Positions 27,394-36,862 are shown, counted from the first letter of the stretch. The stretch: 64,000 bases of DNA from Pseudoalteromonas sp. N1230-9 (GCF_032716425.1 NZ_CP090419.1:3407001-3471000); one strand, 5' to 3'. A program made the numbers and translations. Notes: a model not told the origin generated them from the letters alone.

Positions 27394-27702
27394 CTAAGCT
27401 TTTATATCAATTAGCGTGCCTAATACTTCATCGGCAGTTTGAATCGTATTAACGTTAGCCTTAGCATTGAACTCTTCAACTTTCAGGTTCACCAATGCTT
27501 CATCAATACGAGCAGGCTGAGACACAGGTGGCGTAACCGCTTCCTCTGGTCTTGCACCTTGTAATTGTCTTTGCTGAGCAAGTTGAGCGTCGTCTTGCTG
27601 GTCAATAGACGCGCGGCTAATTTGCGCACTTGCTTTTTCAATGCCTTGACTTGCGCGGTTGTAACCTTCTACGCCATTATTAAATACAGAACTGATTGGC
27701 AT
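27394..27702 (-). CDS. Small protein resembling joined ends of a flagellar rod/hook protein
   Basis: I choose Met 27702, which has GGAGG 5 bases upstream; an adjacent Met precedes it. The 102 residues begin MPISSVFNNGVEGYNRAS, like the N-terminal segment of rod and hook proteins (SxxNxGxxGxxxA). They end AKANVNTIQTADEVLGTLIDI, like the C-terminal segment (QANAKxIQTADxMLxTLLDI). Between them is only about 50 residues of Gln-rich linker, so the protein would have the D0 helices without the outer domains. The pairing with the HExxH protein is notable. Similarity is by eye. Confidence 0.6.
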   Translation of the reverse strand: MPISSVFNNGVEGYNRASQGIEKASAQISRASIDQQDDAQLAQQRQLQGARPEEAVTPPVSQPARIDEALVNLKVEEFNAKANVNTIQTADEVLGTLIDIKA

Positions 27703-27804
27703 CATATCCTCCAACAGTGAGATCTTCCCTACAAGTATCGCTCACAAAACAATCAAAATAAAGTAAAATCCCCCTATTTTTGGGCTCTGCAGAGCAATAT
27801 TTAA

Positions 27805-28542
27805 TTAACACATTGATTTCAGAGCGCTTATAAATTCAGTTTTATGAGAAATAAAAGGAGCGTGAGATGCCTTATCGATCACCTCATATTCAAAGTTAGG
27901 CTGCAAAGCCTGCATATCCTTAATTGCACGGTAAGGAACTAGCGCATCTAAACGCCCAAATATACCGCGAATAGGGAGCGTTATTTTGCTAAATAGCTGA
28001 CGTAAATCTTCTTGCTGTAGGATATCTAGGCCTGCACTGAGGGCTCGCTCTTGCGGTGCTGGATACTGTTTTAATAATCTTTTTAACGCTTTAATATCGT
28101 CACGAGCTGATTCGCTGCCCATGGCTTGAATCGCTAGGAATCGCTCGATAGTTTTGTCTGTGTGAGTGACTAGTTGCTCTTTAAACGCATCAAGCACTTC
28201 AGGCTTAATACCCGCCCAATTATCAGCTTGAGCAAAAAAAGGGCTCGATGCCACTAAAATAACCTTGGATACTTTTTCTGGCCAGTGAGCGGCAATGTAA
28301 AGTGAAAATAATCCGCCAAGCGACCACCCAACTAGTATTGAGTCGTTATGCAATTGTTCACTCAGCATCTTGGCTGCTTCATGCAAATTATAGGTATTGG
28401 GTAATGACTGCGCTTCACCAAAGCCTGGTAAATCAAGGCAGCGAATAGTGCCCTCATATGAAAACTCAAGCTCTGGCAAAATCACTTGCCAGACCCCTTG
28501 ATTCATTCCCCAGCCATGTAATAACACCATTTCATTTTGCAT
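27805..28542 (-). CDS. bioH: Pimeloyl-ACP methyl ester esterase BioH
   Basis: The 245-residue alpha/beta hydrolase has the nucleophile S74 in VGWSLGG, D199 in FGRLDALVP and H227 in KASHAPF, as expected for BioH (usual length about 255). It removes the methyl ester from pimeloyl-ACP and so ends pimelate assembly for biotin synthesis in the cytoplasm. It diverges from comF/gntX as in E. coli. The rest of the biotin genes are not in the window. Confidence 0.93.
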   Translation of the reverse strand: MQNEMVLLHGWGMNQGVWQVILPELEFSYEGTIRCLDLPGFGEAQSLPNTYNLHEAAKMLSEQLHNDSILVGWSLGGLFSLYIAAHWPEKVSKVILVASSPFFAQADNWAGIKPEVLDAFKEQLVTHTDKTIERFLAIQAMGSESARDDIKALKRLLKQYPAPQERALSAGLDILQQEDLRQLFSKITLPIRGIFGRLDALVPYRAIKDMQALQPNFEYEVIDKASHAPFISHKTEFISALKSMC

Positions 28543-28600
28543 ATTTTTAAACTCTCAAGCACACTGATGGCTCATGATAGCGTTTAAAGGATTGAATGCA

Positions 28601-29308
28601 ATGGCTCACTTAACGAAGATATTAAAACATAGCTTACATGCGCTGTTTCCTAACTTTTGTGTTACGTGTCAAACGCATATAAAAAGTAACTATGCACTTT
28701 GCGAGCATTGTTTAAACGACTTAAGGTTATTTGATCTAAGCAAACATGCTAATTTACTTCACCGCCCTGATATTTGTGATGCATTCCCCGATTGTCATTT
28801 TGATCACCTCATAGCCTGTGCATGGTATGAAGCCCCTATGAAACAGTGGCTTAAACAACTGAAGTTTAGTGATAAACAGTACTATAAAATAGCCCTACAA
28901 CAGGTTATTTATTTGCAGTTACAGCACGCTAAAGCAGTCAATGAATCTTGGCCTGATGAGTTTATTATTATGCCGCTGCATAATAAACGCTTTATAAAAC
29001 GAGGGTACAATCAGGTAAGCCAAACTTGGCTACCGGTGTTAAAAGCAATGAACTTAGTTGTAACAGAGCCGCTTGTTAAACAAAAAGCAACGATTGCACA
29101 ATCTTCTCTCAGTAAAGCTAAACGAATTAAAAATATGCGTAATGCATTTATGTGCCAAGCAAATTTGCAGGGTAAGTCGGTCGCCATTATTGATGATGTA
29201 ATGACATCAGGGGCAACATTGAATGCAGCAACCGATGAGCTAAAAAAAGCAGGTGCCAAACACGTATGGGCAATGCTGACGTGTTTGACCCCTTTAGGAG
29301 AACCTTAA
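28601..29308 (+). CDS. ComF/GntX-family phosphoribosyltransferase-like protein
   Basis: I choose Met 28601, which has AAGGA 9 bases upstream; an in-frame ATG lies at 28574. The 235-residue protein has an N-terminal Cys-rich zinc-ribbon-like motif (CVTCQ and CEHC near residues 18-37). A type-I phosphoribosyltransferase core follows, with the PRPP loop VAIIDDVMTSGATLNAA. ComF proteins are needed for DNA uptake in competent bacteria; GntX has an unclear role. The order bioH-comF-nfuA is kept from E. coli except for the inserted peptidase. Confidence 0.9.
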   Translation: MAHLTKILKHSLHALFPNFCVTCQTHIKSNYALCEHCLNDLRLFDLSKHANLLHRPDICDAFPDCHFDHLIACAWYEAPMKQWLKQLKFSDKQYYKIALQQVIYLQLQHAKAVNESWPDEFIIMPLHNKRFIKRGYNQVSQTWLPVLKAMNLVVTEPLVKQKATIAQSSLSKAKRIKNMRNAFMCQANLQGKSVAIIDDVMTSGATLNAATDELKKAGAKHVWAMLTCLTPLGEP

Positions 29309-29314
29309 AATACG

Positions 29315-31864
29315 TTAATCGCCCGCAGCATGAAAGGCATTACCAAAGAATAAAGCATTGCTCAATAATCGGCTAGTACCATACCAATAACCACGAAACA
29401 CAGGGTTATCCGTCATACCAATAACACTGCCTTTTCCATATGAGTGAGCAATTAAGCCCGCAGCACCGGCAACTTGCTCTACATTCACATCATCAGTAAA
29501 GCCCGCTAATAATGGCTTATCTGTGTATGTCAAAACATTTACAAACGGTGCATCTGACTTTTCAAGCAACCAAGTGCTATTTTTAAATACTGGCAGGGTA
29601 TTACGGTTAAGTGAAAATGTTAGCGGGTGTGATAAATCAACAGACGTATTAAAAATTGCTCCGGCAATACGTTGACGGCCCGCTAAGTGACCTTTATCGG
29701 CATAAGTAAGTCCTTGCGTATTAAATGCGCTCGCTACATCACGACGAGATAAGTAACTGGCCTTTAATAATTGTTGGTCAGCGAGGAACTTGGCACCTCC
29801 TTTATGACCCCAAATAACACCACCTTTACGCACCCAAGCTTTGATCGCAACCTTGGTCGCATCATCAAGTGCATTGTAATTACCATGAGCCAAAATAATA
29901 TGGCTGTAATTCTCAAGGTCAAGGCTGCTAAGACGAGGCATTTCAACAATAGTTGGCGCAGTGCCTACAAAACGGTCGAGGTAATACCATACTTCACCCA
30001 ACTCATATTGGCTGGTTCCGGCACCACCCACGAGTAAAACTTTAGGCGCTTTTACAACTGCCATAGAGCGAGAGCCTAAATCAGCCCCTTTCACCGTTAA
30101 ACCTGAGCTAATTGGCGTAATTTCAATACCGAACTCAGTCTGTGCTTGATTTAAGTAATCAACCCAATTGCTGTCTGTTTGCAAACCTGCGGGGAGCAAA
30201 ATACTACCGGGTTCAAATGAAACCTCACCACTGGGCGTTTTAGCGGTAAGAGGGCTCAATGCAACACGCGCTTTAACACCTTGCTTTAGCAAAGTATTCA
30301 ACATTTTTGGTGCAAGATAATCATCCCACTTGAATGCGTAAGCATAGCTTTGTGGCAATGTTGCGTAACTTGACTTAACTCCTTTTTGCCAAGGCATTTT
30401 TGCAACATCAAGCCCCCATTTACTACTTACTTTTGCAAACTCTAAATTAAATGCATGCGCGAGTGTCCAGCCAGACACATCATAGAATGTGTTATCAACA
30501 AAGCGTTGTTGTTCACTAAAAACGGCTTTCACTAAGCGAAACTGTGGTTGTGCTAATGGTACGAAATAGCTGTTTTCAGAGAAGCTTTGACCATTCACTT
30601 TTAATGGCTCTTCAAGCATATACGCATTGATTTGGTGTTGCTTTAATAACGCTAAAAAGTACTGCATGCGGCTGTTATCTGCACCGCCTTTAACAACATA
30701 CCCTTTAAAGTCTTCATCACCAGCAAGGTCAATCGCTTTGTTATAAAACTCAGCTTGGTAATCAAGCAAATCTTGGCGGTTTTCAATTGCAGCCTGAAAT
30801 GTAGATAAACTAGTTAGTAATTGATTTTTAATCGTAAACGGAAAGCTTAACGGGCCGTTGATTGTATCTTGTAAATGACCACGTGAGCTGGCTTGCTCAA
30901 ATAAAATACCCACCCCACCATTCACGTCAGGGTAAGTTGAACCTTTTCCGTAGTAAAAATCATCAAAACTTTCTTCGGTGAAGTACAAAGCATTATGCTC
31001 ATCAAGCGTCTTCGCATGATAGTTAGCAATAGCTTTAGTCAAAGTCACATTTTCTTCTGGTGTAATCGGGTGCTTGCGCGTCGGAATACCGGGTTGAAAA
31101 AAGAAAGTGCTGTTTGGTCCCATCTCGTGGAAGTCAGTAAGAATATTCGGCTTCCATTGATGGAACTGAGCTATACGTGCTCGTGATTCAGGGTGTTGTA
31201 GTAATAACCAGTCGCGGTTTAAGTCAAATAAATAATGATTAGTACGGCTACTAGGCCAGTTTTCTCTATGCTCGCGAGTTTCTGGATCTGACGATAAATT
31301 CATACCGCGATTACTGTTTGCCCAGTTCGCGAAACGCGCTAAACCATCAGGATTTAAAGATGGGTCCAGTAAGATAACGGTATTGTCCAGTAAAGTATCA
31401 ATTTCTGGGCCTTGCGCAGCAGCTAAGTAATAAGCCACTAATAATGAAGCATTACTCCCTGATGACTCATTACCATGCACGCTATACCCCATCCATACAA
31501 CCGCCGGCTGTTTGCTTGAGTCTGATGATTCACCGTCCAAACGTGCTAGGTGGGCTTTACGAATAGCCTCAACTTGCCCTAATTTTTCTGGCGCAGTGAT
31601 AGTTAACATAACCAATGGGCGTTGTTCATGAGTACGACCGATCACTTGAAAGTTCATTCGGTCACTTTTATCGGCAAGAATTTGCATATATTGCACAAGC
31701 TGATCATGGCGAACATGCCACTCACCTACTTCGTAACCTAACACCTGTTCAGGTGTTGGAATGGTTGGATCAAATTTCACATCTTGTTCAAAGTAATAAG
31801 AAAGGGGTTTCGCTAATGCGCTAACGCTCACTAGCATGGTTAATATTGTTATTATTAAACGCAT
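29315..31864 (-). CDS. Exported M14-family zinc carboxypeptidase-like protein
   Basis: From Met 31864 (MRLIITIL) the protein has 849 residues with a signal peptide ending SALA. The M14 zinc site is HGNES (His130, Glu133), with the third ligand probably in LTDFHEMGPNS. A conserved Glu in VGILFEQASSRG probably acts as the catalytic base. The C-terminal half includes a DJ-1/glutamine-amidotransferase-like region (about 620-730, with IILAHGNYNAL). Such M14 proteins cut peptides or murein in the periplasm. It lies between comF and nfuA with its promoter facing nfuA. Confidence 0.88.
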   Translation of the reverse strand: MRLIITILTMLVSVSALAKPLSYYFEQDVKFDPTIPTPEQVLGYEVGEWHVRHDQLVQYMQILADKSDRMNFQVIGRTHEQRPLVMLTITAPEKLGQVEAIRKAHLARLDGESSDSSKQPAVVWMGYSVHGNESSGSNASLLVAYYLAAAQGPEIDTLLDNTVILLDPSLNPDGLARFANWANSNRGMNLSSDPETREHRENWPSSRTNHYLFDLNRDWLLLQHPESRARIAQFHQWKPNILTDFHEMGPNSTFFFQPGIPTRKHPITPEENVTLTKAIANYHAKTLDEHNALYFTEESFDDFYYGKGSTYPDVNGGVGILFEQASSRGHLQDTINGPLSFPFTIKNQLLTSLSTFQAAIENRQDLLDYQAEFYNKAIDLAGDEDFKGYVVKGGADNSRMQYFLALLKQHQINAYMLEEPLKVNGQSFSENSYFVPLAQPQFRLVKAVFSEQQRFVDNTFYDVSGWTLAHAFNLEFAKVSSKWGLDVAKMPWQKGVKSSYATLPQSYAYAFKWDDYLAPKMLNTLLKQGVKARVALSPLTAKTPSGEVSFEPGSILLPAGLQTDSNWVDYLNQAQTEFGIEITPISSGLTVKGADLGSRSMAVVKAPKVLLVGGAGTSQYELGEVWYYLDRFVGTAPTIVEMPRLSSLDLENYSHIILAHGNYNALDDATKVAIKAWVRKGGVIWGHKGGAKFLADQQLLKASYLSRRDVASAFNTQGLTYADKGHLAGRQRIAGAIFNTSVDLSHPLTFSLNRNTLPVFKNSTWLLEKSDAPFVNVLTYTDKPLLAGFTDDVNVEQVAGAAGLIAHSYGKGSVIGMTDNPVFRGYWYGTSRLLSNALFFGNAFHAAGD

Positions 31865-31973
31865 AGATAGCACCTGTACTTAATTGATGTTTTCACGCTA
31901 CCACTAGACAAAATAGATGCAACTTTTTACGCTCAACACTGGCGACAATACGATGAGCGGAGTATGATACACA

Positions 31974-31998
31974 GTATCCGAGTAATTTAGTCAAGTAT
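31974..31998 (+). promoter_or_regulatory. IscR type-1-like binding site before nfuA
   Basis: The 25 bases match the consensus ATAsYYGACTRwwwYAGTCR... type-1 pattern at 22 positions. The right half (TAGTCAAGTAT, 31988-31998) is perfect; mismatches fall in the left half. It ends 10 bases before the nfuA ATG. IscR with a [2Fe-2S] cluster represses type-1 sites, so nfuA would be induced when Fe-S supply falls. The site is predicted by eye. Confidence 0.6.
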
Positions 31999-32008
31999 AG
32001 TCCGTTTT

Positions 32009-32584
32009 ATGATCTCTATTTCTGAATCTGCACAATCTCATTTTGCTAAACTTTTAGCAGACCAAGCTGAACAAACAAACATTCGTGTTTTTGTTGTAAA
32101 TCCAGGTACTTCGCAGGCGGAGTGTGGTGTTTCTTACTGCCCAGAAGACGCGGTTGAAGCGACTGATATTCGTCTACCTTTTAATGGCTTTGATGCCGTT
32201 GTTGACGCAGAAAGTGCGCCTTTTTTAGAAGAAGCTGAAATCGATTTTGTAACTGACAAAATGGGCACTCAGTTAACTCTAAAAGCGCCTAATGCCAAAG
32301 CACGTAAGCTTAGCGACGACGCGACGTTACAAGAGCGTGTACAACACATGCTTGAAACTGAAGTCAATCCACAACTTGCAAACCACGGTGGTCAAGTTGG
32401 TTTAGTTGAAATTACCGCTGACGGTATTGCTGTTCTGCAATTTGGTGGTGGCTGTAACGGTTGTTCGATGATTGATGTCACGTTGAAAGAGGGCATCGAG
32501 AAAGAAATGATCGCTAAGTTTGATGAAATCAATGGTGTGAGAGACATTACCGATCACCAATCTGGTGAGCACTCTTACTACTAA
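32009..32584 (+). CDS. nfuA: Fe/S biogenesis protein NfuA
   Basis: The 191 residues equal the length of E. coli NfuA and match it throughout. Residues 1-95 are a degenerate A-type carrier domain. The C-terminal Nfu domain holds the cluster-ligating C149 and C152 in [20 protein letters not shown]. NfuA receives and passes on [4Fe-4S] clusters, chiefly under oxidative stress or iron limitation, in the cytoplasm. The start aligns with the E. coli N-terminus although the ribosome-binding site is poor. The upstream IscR-like box fits the role. Confidence 0.97.
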   Translation: MISISESAQSHFAKLLADQAEQTNIRVFVVNPGTSQAECGVSYCPEDAVEATDIRLPFNGFDAVVDAESAPFLEEAEIDFVTDKMGTQLTLKAPNAKARKLSDDATLQERVQHMLETEVNPQLANHGGQVGLVEITADGIAVLQFGGGCNGCSMIDVTLKEGIEKEMIAKFDEINGVRDITDHQSGEHSYY

Positions 32585-32598
32585 TCGGTATCTAAAGC

Positions 32599-32868
32599 AT
32601 GCTTAAACAATGGGTATTTCGCTTAGGTAGCGACCCCAAATTAAGCTTAAAACGCTTTCTTTGCGGCCTAGCACTGTTTGTGCTGGCCGTAATTTTTATT
32701 GCCATTGGTTATTATGGCCCTGCAATCTTGCAACTGATTGGCTTACTTATTTTGGCCATCGCGTTATTTTTTGCCGCTTGGGGTTATTTAGGTATTTTTG
32801 CCAACCGTTTTGCACAGGTTCTTGAGCGAGCATCTCCCAAAGATGATGATCCTGACCTTTGGAAATAA
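32599..32868 (+). CDS. Small inner-membrane protein, hypothetical
   Basis: The 89-residue protein has two hydrophobic segments (about 23-43 and 45-70), basic residues at the N-terminus and an acidic tail (PKDDDPDLW). No family is recognised. It starts 14 bases after nfuA and probably shares its transcript. It ends 4 bases before the convergent MATE gene. Confidence 0.6.
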   Translation: MLKQWVFRLGSDPKLSLKRFLCGLALFVLAVIFIAIGYYGPAILQLIGLLILAIALFFAAWGYLGIFANRFAQVLERASPKDDDPDLWK

Positions 32869-32872
32869 ACGC

Positions 32873-34207
32873 TTATTTCAACAAGCCATTTTGTTTAACA
32901 ATATAACGATAGCGCAACCATAACGTTATACCGCGCATCAGCATAAAAATGGTCATTGCGAACCAAAGGCCATGGTTTTGCCAATCACTTACCAACCAAA
33001 ACAGTCCAAAAAAGCCGAGCGCTGCACTAACCAGCATCGTATTTCGCATATCTTTTGCACGCGTTAAACCAACAAAAACACCATCGAATAAAAAGCATGC
33101 CATTGCTGCAATAGGTAAGATAATCACCCATGGCAAATAATCTGCTGCCATCGTAATCACTTCTGGCACATCGGTTAATAAACGAATAATTGCATTACCA
33201 AAAATTAAAAATATTAAGCTATAAAATAATGCAAAAAGCCCTCCCCAGAACAAACTCAAATTAACCCACAGCTGTATGTGCTCAGTGCTCTTTTCGCCTT
33301 TTGCTTTACCTACTTTAGCTTCACTTGCATATGCAATACCATCAAGCGCAAAGCTTACGAGCATTAAAAAGTTCAGCAGTACTGCATTCGCTGCGAGTGT
33401 CGTTTCGCCAATTCTTGCGCCATAGAAGGTCATAAAGCTAAAACACAATTGCAACGCCAGTGAACGTATGAAGATATCACGGTTTAAATTAACTAATTCG
33501 AGCAATTTAGCCATGTTAAACCACGCCTTTACCGCTAAGTTAATGCCCTGCTTTTTAGCCAACTGATAAACTAAACAAAGTGCAAAGGCTAAAGCGATGT
33601 AATCTGCAATTAACGATGCCCAAGCCGCTCCAGCCACTTTCCAATCAAGAAAAACAACAAAATAGATATCAAGCACGATATTGGTAATATTGGTGATGAG
33701 TAATAAATAGAACGGCCCTCTGCCGTAATGCACCCCCAACATCCACCCTAATAGCACTAAATTACACAAAGCAGCTGGCGCACTAAAAATACGGATTGAA
33801 AAATAGCTATGTGCTTGCTCCAACACTGCTTGATTTGCGCCCGATAAATATGCCATTAAGGATTGAATAGGTACACTAAGCGCGATTAGTATAAGCGCAA
33901 CGAAAGTCGCTAACAATAAACTGCGCTTTAATAACTCAGCTAGCAAAGTATGATCGTCTCGACCGTAAGCTTGCGCAACAAGCCCCGTGGTGCTCATACG
34001 TAAAAATCCTGCTAGCCAAAATAATAGGGAGATAACTGCTGAGCCCAGTGCAATACCGGCTAAGTAGTGAGCACTGCCTAAATGACCGATGACAGCAGTA
34101 TCAACTAATCCTAACAATGGAACAGTAATATTTGATAAGATCATTGGACCGGCTAATAACAGCAAACTTTTATGGTGTGCCTTATGACGTTTAAGAAAAT
34201 GTTTCAT
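32873..34207 (-). CDS. dinF: MATE-family efflux protein, DinF type
   Basis: The 444-residue protein has about 12 spans and matches E. coli DinF, including PMILSNITVPLLGLVDTAVIGHLG near the start and LRMSTTGLVAQAYG near 70. MATE proteins export cationic compounds by sodium or proton antiport; DinF is linked to oxidative and bile-salt stress. In E. coli dinF follows lexA, but here lexA is 18 kb away and no SOS box is seen nearby. Its 5' end overlaps the divergent deacetylase gene, so its promoter lies in that coding region. Confidence 0.9.
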   Translation of the reverse strand: MKHFLKRHKAHHKSLLLLAGPMILSNITVPLLGLVDTAVIGHLGSAHYLAGIALGSAVISLLFWLAGFLRMSTTGLVAQAYGRDDHTLLAELLKRSLLLATFVALILIALSVPIQSLMAYLSGANQAVLEQAHSYFSIRIFSAPAALCNLVLLGWMLGVHYGRGPFYLLLITNITNIVLDIYFVVFLDWKVAGAAWASLIADYIALAFALCLVYQLAKKQGINLAVKAWFNMAKLLELVNLNRDIFIRSLALQLCFSFMTFYGARIGETTLAANAVLLNFLMLVSFALDGIAYASEAKVGKAKGEKSTEHIQLWVNLSLFWGGLFALFYSLIFLIFGNAIIRLLTDVPEVITMAADYLPWVIILPIAAMACFLFDGVFVGLTRAKDMRNTMLVSAALGFFGLFWLVSDWQNHGLWFAMTIFMLMRGITLWLRYRYIVKQNGLLK

Positions 34208-35215
34208 GTAGTATTTGCAGTCCTGTTAGGTTTATCAGTGCGTGCCCACGGCGCCGTTATTTTACAGTATCACCACGTGAGTGAAACCCTTCCGGCTGTT
34301 ACAAGCGTCAGCAGCGAGACGTTTACCAAGCACATGCAATATTTAAAAGACCAGCAATTTAATGTTATCCCATTGAATGAGTTGATTTCTCAACTGCAGG
34401 CAGGTCAAGAGTTAGCCGATAAAACTGTCGCAATCACGTTTGATGATGGTTATAAAAATAATTATGAACAAGCCGCCCCTATCCTCGAAAAGTATGGCTA
34501 CCCCTATACTATTTTTGTAAACCCTGAACTTATTGATAGTGGTAAAAGCTATGTCATGACTTGGCAGCAATTAAAAGAGCTGGCTAATAAAGGAGCCTTA
34601 ATAAGCAATCATACGCAAGTGCACAATTACATGCATTTAAAACAAGAAGGTGAGACTGATGCTCAGTGGCAGTCTCGTACTAAAAAAGATATTTTAAATG
34701 CCCAAAAGCGCATTAAAGATGAAATAGGTCATGATTATAAATACCTTGCTTACCCTTATGGTGAGTTCAATAACGAGTTACAAGCATTAATTAAGTCATT
34801 GGGTTTTGTTGGTATTGGTCAACATTCAGGTGCAGTAGGAGTTCACTCTGATTTTACGCGATTACCGCGTTTTCCTGCGTCAGGCTTTTATTCTAAACTT
34901 GATACCCTGTCGACGAAACTTGACTCACAAGCTTTTACAATTAAAGCATTAAATTACGCCGATAGTGTCACCAGCGAAAACCCGCCAAGTTTAAGCATTC
35001 AATTCGATATGCAAGATTTCCACAAAAGTCAGTTTGCATGCTATGTATCGGGTGTTGGTCAAGCTAACCTTGAGTGGATAAGCAAAGATACAGTACACAT
35101 TACCTCGCCTAATAAATTGAAAAAGGGTCGCTCTCGGTTCAACTGTACAGCCCCTTCTATCAACAAAAAAGGCAGTTATTATTGGTTTTCACAACCTTGG
35201 GTAATTACACCTTAG
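34184..35215 (+). CDS. Exported polysaccharide deacetylase (NodB homology)
   Basis: From Met 34184 (MTFKKMFHVVFAVLLG) the 343-residue protein has a signal peptide ending AHG. Other starts at 34172 and 34199 are possible; all overlap the MATE gene. The NodB domain (about 55-220) has TFDDGY with the paired Asp, the metal motif HTQVH and AYPYGEFN. Family members remove N-acetyl groups from carbohydrates such as peptidoglycan, chitin or poly-GlcNAc. The C-terminal 100 residues are unassigned. It ends 11 bases inside the convergent cheB. Confidence 0.88.
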   Translation: MTFKKMFHVVFAVLLGLSVRAHGAVILQYHHVSETLPAVTSVSSETFTKHMQYLKDQQFNVIPLNELISQLQAGQELADKTVAITFDDGYKNNYEQAAPILEKYGYPYTIFVNPELIDSGKSYVMTWQQLKELANKGALISNHTQVHNYMHLKQEGETDAQWQSRTKKDILNAQKRIKDEIGHDYKYLAYPYGEFNNELQALIKSLGFVGIGQHSGAVGVHSDFTRLPRFPASGFYSKLDTLSTKLDSQAFTIKALNYADSVTSENPPSLSIQFDMQDFHKSQFACYVSGVGQANLEWISKDTVHITSPNKLKKGRSRFNCTAPSINKKGSYYWFSQPWVITP

Positions 35216-36236
35216 CAGCCTGTTTAAGCATGTGTGCAGCTACTTTATCAAGCCTGACAATTTCATTAGCCGCATTCAATTCGATTGCGGCTTTTGGCAT
35301 CCCCCATACCACAGACGATAACTCATCCTGTGCCATGGTATAGGCACCAGCTTGATGTAAAGCTAACAACCCTTTTGCGCCATCACTTCCCATGCCGGTT
35401 AATAAAGACGCTACCGTTGTTTTGCAATTTAAAACCGCTAAAGAGTTAAATAGCACATCCACAGCAGGTCGATGACGATTAACGGGCTCGCCTGAGTCTA
35501 ATTGGCAATACAGCGCAGCCCCCTTTTTCACCACACTTAAATGCTGATCGCCTGGGGCAATATAAGCCCAGCCTGCTTCTAACTTGTCACCTTGCTCTGC
35601 CTCTTTAACATTTATCGCACAGAGTCGGTCCATCCGCATCGCAAATGAAGTGCTAAACACAGGTGGAATATGTTGCGTTATCACAATGGGGGGGCAGTGT
35701 TTGGGCATACGAATAAGCACTTCTTTGATTGCCTCTGTTCCCCCCGTTGAAGCACCTATGGCCATAACTGCATTACTTTTAAATTGCAGACTGTCGAGTG
35801 AGCTATCTTTTTCTAGTTTCTGCTCTTTAAATGCTCGGATCCTTGCACCTGCTGCTGTACGGACTTTTTGTTGTACTAAGTGCGCATAGCGTTGCAAGTT
35901 TTCAGACACATTAGCCGTTGGTTTTGCGATAAAATCCACAGCCCCGAGTTCTAGCGCTTCGAGGGTAATAGGTGAGCCTTTTTGAGTCAATGTCGAAACC
36001 ATAACAACCGGCATAGGTCGCAAGCGCATTAAATTCTTCAAAAAGCTTAAGCCATCCATTTTTGGCATTTCAATATCAAGCGTCAGCACATCAGGGTTTA
36101 AACGCTTAATGAGATCACGTGCTTGGTAAGGGTCTTCAGCTGCACCGACAACATGCATATCATCCGCTTGCTCAAGTACCTCTTTCAGTAAACCACGGAT
36201 CAAGGGAGAATCATCAACAATAAGTACCTTGATCAT
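35205..36236 (-). CDS. cheB: Chemotaxis methylesterase CheB
   Basis: The 343-residue enzyme has a receiver domain with D54 in LTLDIEMPKMDG and a C-terminal methylesterase domain. Its catalytic triad is the Ser in GASTGGTEAI, the His in VITQHIPP and the Asp in GMGSDGAKGL. It demethylates and deamidates chemoreceptors after phosphorylation by CheA, giving adaptation. It is the last gene of the chemosensory operon, 8 bases after cheD, and slightly overlaps the convergent deacetylase gene. Confidence 0.96.
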   Translation of the reverse strand: MIKVLIVDDSPLIRGLLKEVLEQADDMHVVGAAEDPYQARDLIKRLNPDVLTLDIEMPKMDGLSFLKNLMRLRPMPVVMVSTLTQKGSPITLEALELGAVDFIAKPTANVSENLQRYAHLVQQKVRTAAGARIRAFKEQKLEKDSSLDSLQFKSNAVMAIGASTGGTEAIKEVLIRMPKHCPPIVITQHIPPVFSTSFAMRMDRLCAINVKEAEQGDKLEAGWAYIAPGDQHLSVVKKGAALYCQLDSGEPVNRHRPAVDVLFNSLAVLNCKTTVASLLTGMGSDGAKGLLALHQAGAYTMAQDELSSVVWGMPKAAIELNAANEIVRLDKVAAHMLKQAAKV

Positions 36237-36244
36237 ACACTCTC

Positions 36245-36862
36245 CTAAAATAGCTCAATGTCTGTTCCAGCATCTTGCTGCTCGATTTCGTGTAAGTATT
36301 TAACTTCACGTTTCTCTAGTTTATCAGTATGCAGATCACGCAGCTTTTTCACTTGTGCTTGACCCGTCTGAGGATTAAAAATTATTTTACGAGGCCAAGG
36401 CCCACCGACGTCATGTGATATTAAATCTAAACCTTCCTCAAGTACATATGCATTTGCAAAGCGAATATTACCGACACCTATATCTGTCATTGAACGAATA
36501 ATTTTACCACCACCAAATAGCTTCACTTTTAAATTACGTTTTGATGCACCATTTTTAAGGATTTCATTAATTAAAAACTCCATGGCCCAGTTACCATAAC
36601 GGCAATTTAAACTGTGAGCATTACTCGGATCCACGCCTTTTTGCATTGGCAGCATAAAGTGGTTCATACCACCAATCCCTAACCCTTGTTCATAGATACA
36701 TGCAGCAATACATGAGCCAAGTACGGTGGTGATCAGTTCATCATTTTTAGAGACATAGAATTCACCCGGTAACACTTTTGCGACAACCTTTTGCCTGTGA
36801 CTATCCCAAAAACGCTTTACGTGCTCAAACCCTGATAATACTGGTTTGAAATGACTATTCAT
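36245..36862 (-). CDS. cheD: Chemoreceptor glutamine deamidase CheD
   Basis: The 205-residue protein has the CheD core. The catalytic Cys lies in TTVLGSCIAACIYE and the His in GGMNHFMLP, with a Thr just before in ITTVLG. It deamidates Gln in receptors to Glu and may interact with CheC-like partners, which are absent here. It overlaps cheR by 8 bases. Confidence 0.95.
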   Translation of the reverse strand: MNSHFKPVLSGFEHVKRFWDSHRQKVVAKVLPGEFYVSKNDELITTVLGSCIAACIYEQGLGIGGMNHFMLPMQKGVDPSNAHSLNCRYGNWAMEFLINEILKNGASKRNLKVKLFGGGKIIRSMTDIGVGNIRFANAYVLEEGLDLISHDVGGPWPRKIIFNPQTGQAQVKKLRDLHTDKLEKREVKYLHEIEQQDAGTDIELF

